A model generated the notes under the pieces. The model was given only the letters and a program-made list of their open reading frames with translations. It was not told where the DNA came from and searched no databases. The position numbers and the translations under genes are program-made. This document shows, piece by piece, positions 60,264 through 64,000 of a stretch of 64,000 bases of DNA. The DNA lies in contig CAWBGG010000002.1 in assembly GCA_963788205.1 (NCBI GenBank), forward strand, positions 558,001 through 622,000, written 5' to 3'. The DNA comes from CAVVMA01 sp963788205. GTDB taxonomy: Bacteria > Desulfobacterota > Binatia > Binatales > Binataceae. How positions within the stretch are numbered: the stretch's first letter is position 1; each line of letters opens with the position of its first letter.

Positions 60264-60803
60264 CTACTTCGGGCGGGGCTTCGCGCCGCTAAGCAGGATC
60301 TCAGCCGCCAGCGCCCGTTCCGACTGGGCGATCGGCAACAGCCGTCTGATCCGGGCCAGCGCAGGCTCCTTGCGCGGCTTGAGATCCGCCAGCCAGTCCC
60401 ATCCGTAAGAGTCGCGGCTGGGTGGGTTGACCTTGGATAGCACGAGCGCGCCGCAGTTCCTGCAAAACACGACCGGCCCGCGGTCGCGGCCCCTGATTCT
60501 AGCCATCGCGACCAGTACCTTTTCGCCGAAGAAGGCCACCGACGCGTCGAGCATCGGGGCCAGCCGCGTGCTCACCGCTGCGACCAGGACCTTGGTGCCG
60601 AAGAACAGCCAGGTGTTGGCGCCGTTTACCGGCGCCGACGCCTTCGCGTTGGCCATCGGCGCGGCAAGCAGGAAGCTCTCGCTGTCACGATCGGGCAGAT
60701 CGAACTCGCGGGCGCAGACGGCGCATCGCGGAGTCTGCAACCGGTATCCTTTACCGAGCAGAAAACAAGCCGAGGGGCGTCGGCTGACCAGCCGCGATAG
60801 CAT
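60264..60803 (-). CDS. Zinc-ribbon-like hypothetical protein
   Basis: A 179-aa protein of unknown function with two CxxC pairs, CAVC near residue 27 and CRNC near 115. It ends with a segment, CRNCGALVLSKVNPPSRDSY then GWDWLADLK, that is homologous to the end of the next protein (CSSCGDNIVSRVESEEARKR then YLWDWTVPLR). The two genes are tandem on the minus strand, so they arose by duplication. Nucleic-acid or metal binding is plausible. Confidence 0.6.
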   Translation of the reverse strand: MLSRLVSRRPSACFLLGKGYRLQTPRCAVCAREFDLPDRDSESFLLAAPMANAKASAPVNGANTWLFFGTKVLVAAVSTRLAPMLDASVAFFGEKVLVAMARIRGRDRGPVVFCRNCGALVLSKVNPPSRDSYGWDWLADLKPRKEPALARIRRLLPIAQSERALAAEILLSGAKPRPK

Positions 60804-60874
60804 CGTGTTTTAGCCGGTGCGCGCCTCGGGGGCCCGGTTGTTCACCTGCCGGGGTCGCGGCGTGGCCCTCTTCA

Positions 60875-61144
60875 CTAAGGCCGATGGCCGTTTCTGAGCG
60901 GTACCGTCCAGTCCCATAGGTAGCGTTTGCGGGCCTCTTCGGATTCGACCCTGCTGACGATGTTATCGCCGCAGGACGAGCAAAAGAAGTAGGTTCGCTC
61001 GGCATTCCCCAGGGTCAGGACGAGGGCCTTTTCCCCCATCGGGTTGGTCGAAAATCCGCGCCCGCACGCGGAGCACCCCGCGTGATCGAGGACTTCGACC
61101 CGGTTGACCACCAGGTAACTGCTGACTTCGGTGTTCGGCTCCAT
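60875..61144 (-). CDS. Small zinc-ribbon protein (paralog)
   Basis: An 89-aa protein. CSAC (near residue 26) and CSSC (near 59) form a ribbon, and the C-terminal YLWDWTVPLRNGH matches the partner gene. ATG 61144 has GGGAGG seven bases ahead; a longer frame to 61177 is not supported. Function unknown; a metal-binding regulatory or accessory role is inference only. Confidence 0.65.
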   Translation of the reverse strand: MEPNTEVSSYLVVNRVEVLDHAGCSACGRGFSTNPMGEKALVLTLGNAERTYFFCSSCGDNIVSRVESEEARKRYLWDWTVPLRNGHRP

Positions 61145-61540
61145 CAATGACCTCCCGGTTGAGATTCTCCAGAACATCTCGCCCCATCCGCGCAGTCGTC
61201 TATCATGGGCTAACTCGTTGTAGGGTTACCTGCCCCTGAGTCATTTCCATCGTGTACTCAAGGGGTTGGCCGGGTACGGTCCGCCGCGCGCGCCCGCAAC
61301 GGCGATCGCGCCGGTGGGGCGCGTCCGGCCGGTGGCTCCCCGGTTCATCGCAGGCGAGGGTAGCAGACGTGCAGAGTTGCGACAACCGGGACAAGCGAAG
61401 TTCCGGGAGGTGACGAATTCAGCGCTGGCAGCGCGCTGAAAGCGCCGCCGCCTGCCTGTGCCGCCCGGAGCTTCCGCCCCGCGCGGGGCAGAAATCCCGG
61501 CGTGGGCTGCCGCGCGGCAGCTGCTGCCCGATCGCTCCGA
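61145..61540. other. Gene-free stretch upstream of zinc-ribbon pair
   Basis: Bases 61145-61540 hold no convincing gene. A hairpin TTCAGCGC ... GCGCTGAA (61418-61425, 61433-61440) lies downstream of the sigma-54 activator's stop and may end its transcript, though no T-tract follows. A short minus-strand frame near 61203-61394 has no recognisable family. Confidence 0.5.
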
Positions 61541-62698
61541 TCAGCGGACGCCGCGATTGGCGCGGACTTCGGTCAGGCCGAAGCGGCTGATCATCCGGTA
61601 CACTGTGTAGCGTGAAACGCCTAATAGGCGCGCCGCACGGATACAGTTGCCCTCCGACCTCTGGAGCGCGCGCATCAGCGCTTCCTTGGCCGCTTCATTG
61701 ACCGCCTGGTCGAGCGACAGCGGCGCCGGCTCCTCGGCGAGCGCGGTGGTCTGTCCGGCGGCGCCCAAACGCGCGGTGACGGCGCGCAGGTCGGAGGTCT
61801 CGCCGCTCCCGGCAGTGCCTTTGACCAGGTAGGCGGGCAGATTGCCCAGATCCACCCGGTCGCTGTCGGTCAACAGCATCGCGCTCTCGACCACATGCGA
61901 CAGCTCGCGGACGTTGCCCGGCCAGTCGTAGCGCAACAGCGCTTTGAGCGCGCGGCGCGTGATGTACTTGACCTGTTTGCCGAGCAGTTGGTTGTAGTGC
62001 TCGACGTAGTGGGTGACCAGGGCCTCGATATCGGCGGCGCGGTCACGCAGCGGCGGAATTACGACCAGGCTGGTGTTGAGCCGGTAATAGAGATCGTCGC
62101 GGAACTGACTCGCCTTGACCATCGCGCGCAAATCGCAGTTGGTCGCGGCAATCAAACGGATGTCCACCAGATGGCTTTGTGCGGAACCGACCGGCTGGAC
62201 CTCGCGGGTTTCGACCACGCGCAGCAACTTGGCCTGGAGCCGCAGCGGCAGCTCGCCGATCTCGTCCAGGAACAGCGTGCCGCCGTCCGCCGAGCGGAAA
62301 TAGCCCAGCGAGGTCTCGCGGGCGTCGGTGAACGCGCCCCGCATATGGCCGAAGAGTTGGGATTCGGCCAGCGTATCGACCAGGTTGGAGCAATTGAAGG
62401 TGATGAACGGTCCCTTGGGCGAGGGCCCCAGCAGGTGGAGCGCACGCGCCACCAGTTCCTTGCCGGTGCCGGATTCGCCCTGGATCAGGACCGTCGACTT
62501 GTGCGGTCCGAGCCGCCCGACGGTTCCGAATAACTCGCGCATCGGCTCGCATTTTCCGATCATGGCGCCCAGCCGGGTTGCGCCGGCCGCCAGAGTCGCG
62601 ATTTCGAGCCATTCACCGCCTTGCTCCTCGGGACGCGCACGCAGCGCCAGGAGCTCGTCGTCCAGCGGCCGATTGGAAAAAATTTGTCCTAGACCCAT
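61541..62698 (-). CDS. Sigma-54-dependent transcriptional activator (NtrC-like, no receiver)
   Basis: A 385-aa enhancer-binding protein. The AAA+ domain has Walker A GESGTGKE (74-81), the sigma-54 contact loop GAFTDA (121-126, Asp in place of the usual Gly), Walker B GGTLFLDEI (139-147) and an R-finger region with WPGNVREL. A Fis-type helix-turn-helix ends the protein (NCIRAARLLGVSRYTVYRMI). Only ~38 residues precede the AAA+ domain, so there is no receiver or GAF sensor; it may be controlled by a partner or by level. Start ATG 62698. Two palindromes lie upstream at 62749 and 62948. Confidence 0.9.
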   Translation of the reverse strand: MGLGQIFSNRPLDDELLALRARPEEQGGEWLEIATLAAGATRLGAMIGKCEPMRELFGTVGRLGPHKSTVLIQGESGTGKELVARALHLLGPSPKGPFITFNCSNLVDTLAESQLFGHMRGAFTDARETSLGYFRSADGGTLFLDEIGELPLRLQAKLLRVVETREVQPVGSAQSHLVDIRLIAATNCDLRAMVKASQFRDDLYYRLNTSLVVIPPLRDRAADIEALVTHYVEHYNQLLGKQVKYITRRALKALLRYDWPGNVRELSHVVESAMLLTDSDRVDLGNLPAYLVKGTAGSGETSDLRAVTARLGAAGQTTALAEEPAPLSLDQAVNEAAKEALMRALQRSEGNCIRAARLLGVSRYTVYRMISRFGLTEVRANRGVR

Positions 62699-62748
62699 CG
62701 TCCTGCCCCTCCAACACGGTAAAACATACAGTTAGTTACAAAATCCAT

Positions 62749-62761
62749 CTACAAGTTGTAG
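62749..62761. promoter_or_regulatory. CTACAA palindrome, copy 1
   Basis: CTACAA-G-TTGTAG, 6-bp perfect arms, 51 bases upstream of the sigma-54 activator start. A sister site lies at 62948-62960. Confidence 0.6.
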
Positions 62762-62947
62762 TGCGGTATTTATTACGAGAAAGCCCGGAAATGTCAAGTA
62801 GGGACGAACGTTGCCGAACAGAAACCGCCAAAGCTCAGGCGCAACAGCCGGGCGGCCAGGTACGCTTGAATATGTCGTGACACGCGTTGAATCAACACAA
62901 GATAACTGGGCGACAACGGTCGAACGGGGAAATATTTTCACGAAATC

Positions 62948-62960
62948 CTACAAATTGTAG
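62948..62960. promoter_or_regulatory. CTACAA palindrome, copy 2
   Basis: CTACAA-A-TTGTAG differs from copy 1 only in the centre base and is preceded by a similar GAAATC. The spacing of 199 bases suits upstream activator sites. The rest of 62699-63227 shows no gene. Confidence 0.6.
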
Positions 62961-63227
62961 AGTTACGTCGCCGGAATTTGCCGATTTTCGCCGCGATGCG
63001 AGAACTGCCCCGCGATGTCGCTGCGGCGAACGCCCGCGCAGGGCGAATCTGCCACTGTCGCGCGCGGCGGCAACGTCCGGTCAATTGGCGCGCACTCCAG
63101 GCACGCGGCAGTGGAGGTTGATCGGCCCCCCCGCTTTGATGCCTGGGTCTTCGGGCTGGTAGCGTGGAAACATGGCGGCAACGCCTTGGAGGGCGAAGCG
63201 CGCTTGGCCTAAGATGAGAGTGGAATC

Positions 63228-63458
63228 ATGAGCCGAAGCATTGTAGCCCGAGGAAAGTTTTCGGATCCGCGCCACATTGAGCTCGCAGAGCCCGTGTCGG
63301 GAGTCCGCGGCGACGTAGAGGTTCTCATCCGCCAGTTGCCCGAGACGAGCGGGCAGGACATCTTCGATCTGATCGCCGGGTTGAGCCCGGGATCGCGGTC
63401 CAAGGCGGATATAGATCGGCAACTCCGCGACGAGCGTGCTTCGTGGAGCGATCGGTGA
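63228..63458 (+). CDS. Putative antitoxin of VapBC-type module
   Basis: A 76-aa small protein: an AbrB-like short strand start (MSRSIVARGKFSDPRHIELA then EPVSG) and a C-terminal toxin-binding tail (DIFDLIAGLSPGSRSKADID then RQLRDERASW). It is followed by a PIN-domain gene with a 4-base overlap, the usual antitoxin-toxin order. The family is not certain, but size, tail and neighbour are typical. Confidence 0.72.
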   Translation: MSRSIVARGKFSDPRHIELAEPVSGVRGDVEVLIRQLPETSGQDIFDLIAGLSPGSRSKADIDRQLRDERASWSDR

Positions 63459-63871
63459 GCCGTATTTACCTTGATGCGTGCTCAATAGTCTATCTGGTTG
63501 AAGCGGCAAGCCCATTTCACGAGGCAATCGTCCGGCGCCTGCTTCGAGAGGGTTCTGACCCTCAGTCTCGATTCCTGACCTCGCGTCTTTCATCGTTGGA
63601 GTGTCGAATCAGGCCTCTCAGAGAGAACGACGAAGAGCTTCTTGCGACATACGACCGATTCTTCGGCGCGTCCCGAATCGAGATCGTCGAGGTTTCGGCC
63701 GAAGTGGTCGATCGAGCTACAACCCTGCGCGCGAGCCACGGATTCACAACGCCCGACGCGATTCACTTGGCGTCGGCAATCCAGGCCAAGGCCGATATCT
63801 TCCTGACTGGCGACAGCAAGCTTGCCCGCTGCAGAGAGGTCGCGGTCGAAACTCTAAGTCAGGAAGATTGA
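63455..63871 (+). CDS. PIN-domain toxin (VapC-like)
   Basis: A 138-aa PIN-domain ribonuclease with acidic residues in order: D7 (RIYLDACSIVYL), E in SSLECRIRP, and TPDAIHLASAIQAKADIFLT then GDSKLARC. GTG 63455 overlaps the antitoxin stop as GTGA, which is better supported than the GTG 12 bases earlier. It degrades RNA when the antitoxin is lost. The remaining 63872-64000 shows no gene. Confidence 0.88.
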   Translation: MSRIYLDACSIVYLVEAASPFHEAIVRRLLREGSDPQSRFLTSRLSSLECRIRPLRENDEELLATYDRFFGASRIEIVEVSAEVVDRATTLRASHGFTTPDAIHLASAIQAKADIFLTGDSKLARCREVAVETLSQED

Positions 63872-64000
63872 TCTCACTCTCGGGGGATGCCTCGTTTGGG
63901 GGGCGCGCAATCATCTGATCGCGACTTCGCCGGACTTCCCCAAGCCGTTCAGGCGCCATCAACCCGTAGGCGGCGGGCGGACTAGCGGAGCCTCTGTCGC

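Overview
The window is about 64 kb of high-GC bacterial chromosome. It has dense coding, short intergenic gaps, frequent GTG/TTG starts and many four-base start/stop overlaps. The gene set suggests an uncultured, metabolically versatile soil or sediment lineage, for example Candidatus Binatota, Rokubacteria or a deltaproteobacterial relative. It includes GTP-type PEP carboxykinase, several TetR regulators with acyl-CoA genes, DUF1329 proteins, a deazaflavin (F420)-type oxidoreductase, DUF455 ferritin-like proteins and DUF885. No rRNA or taxonomic marker is present, so this placement is inference.

Layout. (1) 1-12.6 kb: a DUF885 hydrolase cut by the window edge, a RAYT transposase with a family of dispersed REP palindromes, a PaaK-like adenylating enzyme, three GT-C-type membrane glycosyltransferases (one frameshifted), a secreted protein with a short collagen-like stretch, and an M20 peptidase. 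(2) 12.7-22 kb: an orphan ParD antitoxin, pckG, a TetR-led operon of three ferritin-like and two small paralogous proteins, a deazaflavin-type oxidoreductase, a JAMM peptidase, a ketopantoate reductase and a PyrD-like protein. (3) 22.1-39 kb: tRNA-Glu with a duplicated 3' end (att-like), then a glycan island. Its core is a nine-gene, tightly overlapping operon: HprK-like kinase, nucleotidyltransferase-like protein, ABC-2 permease, ATPase and five glycosyltransferase genes. On both sides it is flanked by an exported single-TM protein paired with a PMT-type glycosyltransferase. (4) 39-47.2 kb: an MFS exporter, VapBC, small methyltransferases, a MerR regulator, two hydrolases (one frameshifted) and at least three decayed gene ends. 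(5) 47.3-59 kb: an acyl-CoA catabolic cluster with a DUF35 protein, a thiolase-fold protein lacking the nucleophilic Cys, SDR, enoyl-CoA hydratase, acyl-CoA dehydrogenase, CaiB/BaiF CoA-transferase, two DUF1329 proteins, two secreted proteins and two TetR regulators. (6) 59-64 kb: a HAD hydrolase, two zinc-ribbon paralogs, a sigma-54 activator with palindromic sites upstream, and a second VapBC-type module.

How the genes may work together. The glycan operon looks like an ABC-transporter-dependent surface polysaccharide or glycoconjugate system: sugars assembled by cytoplasmic GT4/GT2 enzymes, export through the Wzm/Wzt pair, and membrane PMT-type enzymes with exported partner proteins at the edges. 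The acyl-CoA cluster reads as a side-chain removal route: CoA transfer, dehydrogenation, hydration, then possibly retro-aldol cleavage by an Ltp2/DUF35-like pair. Steroid- or terpenoid-like substrates are plausible but not shown. Repeats and gene remnants are concentrated at the borders between these blocks and mark sites of past rearrangement.
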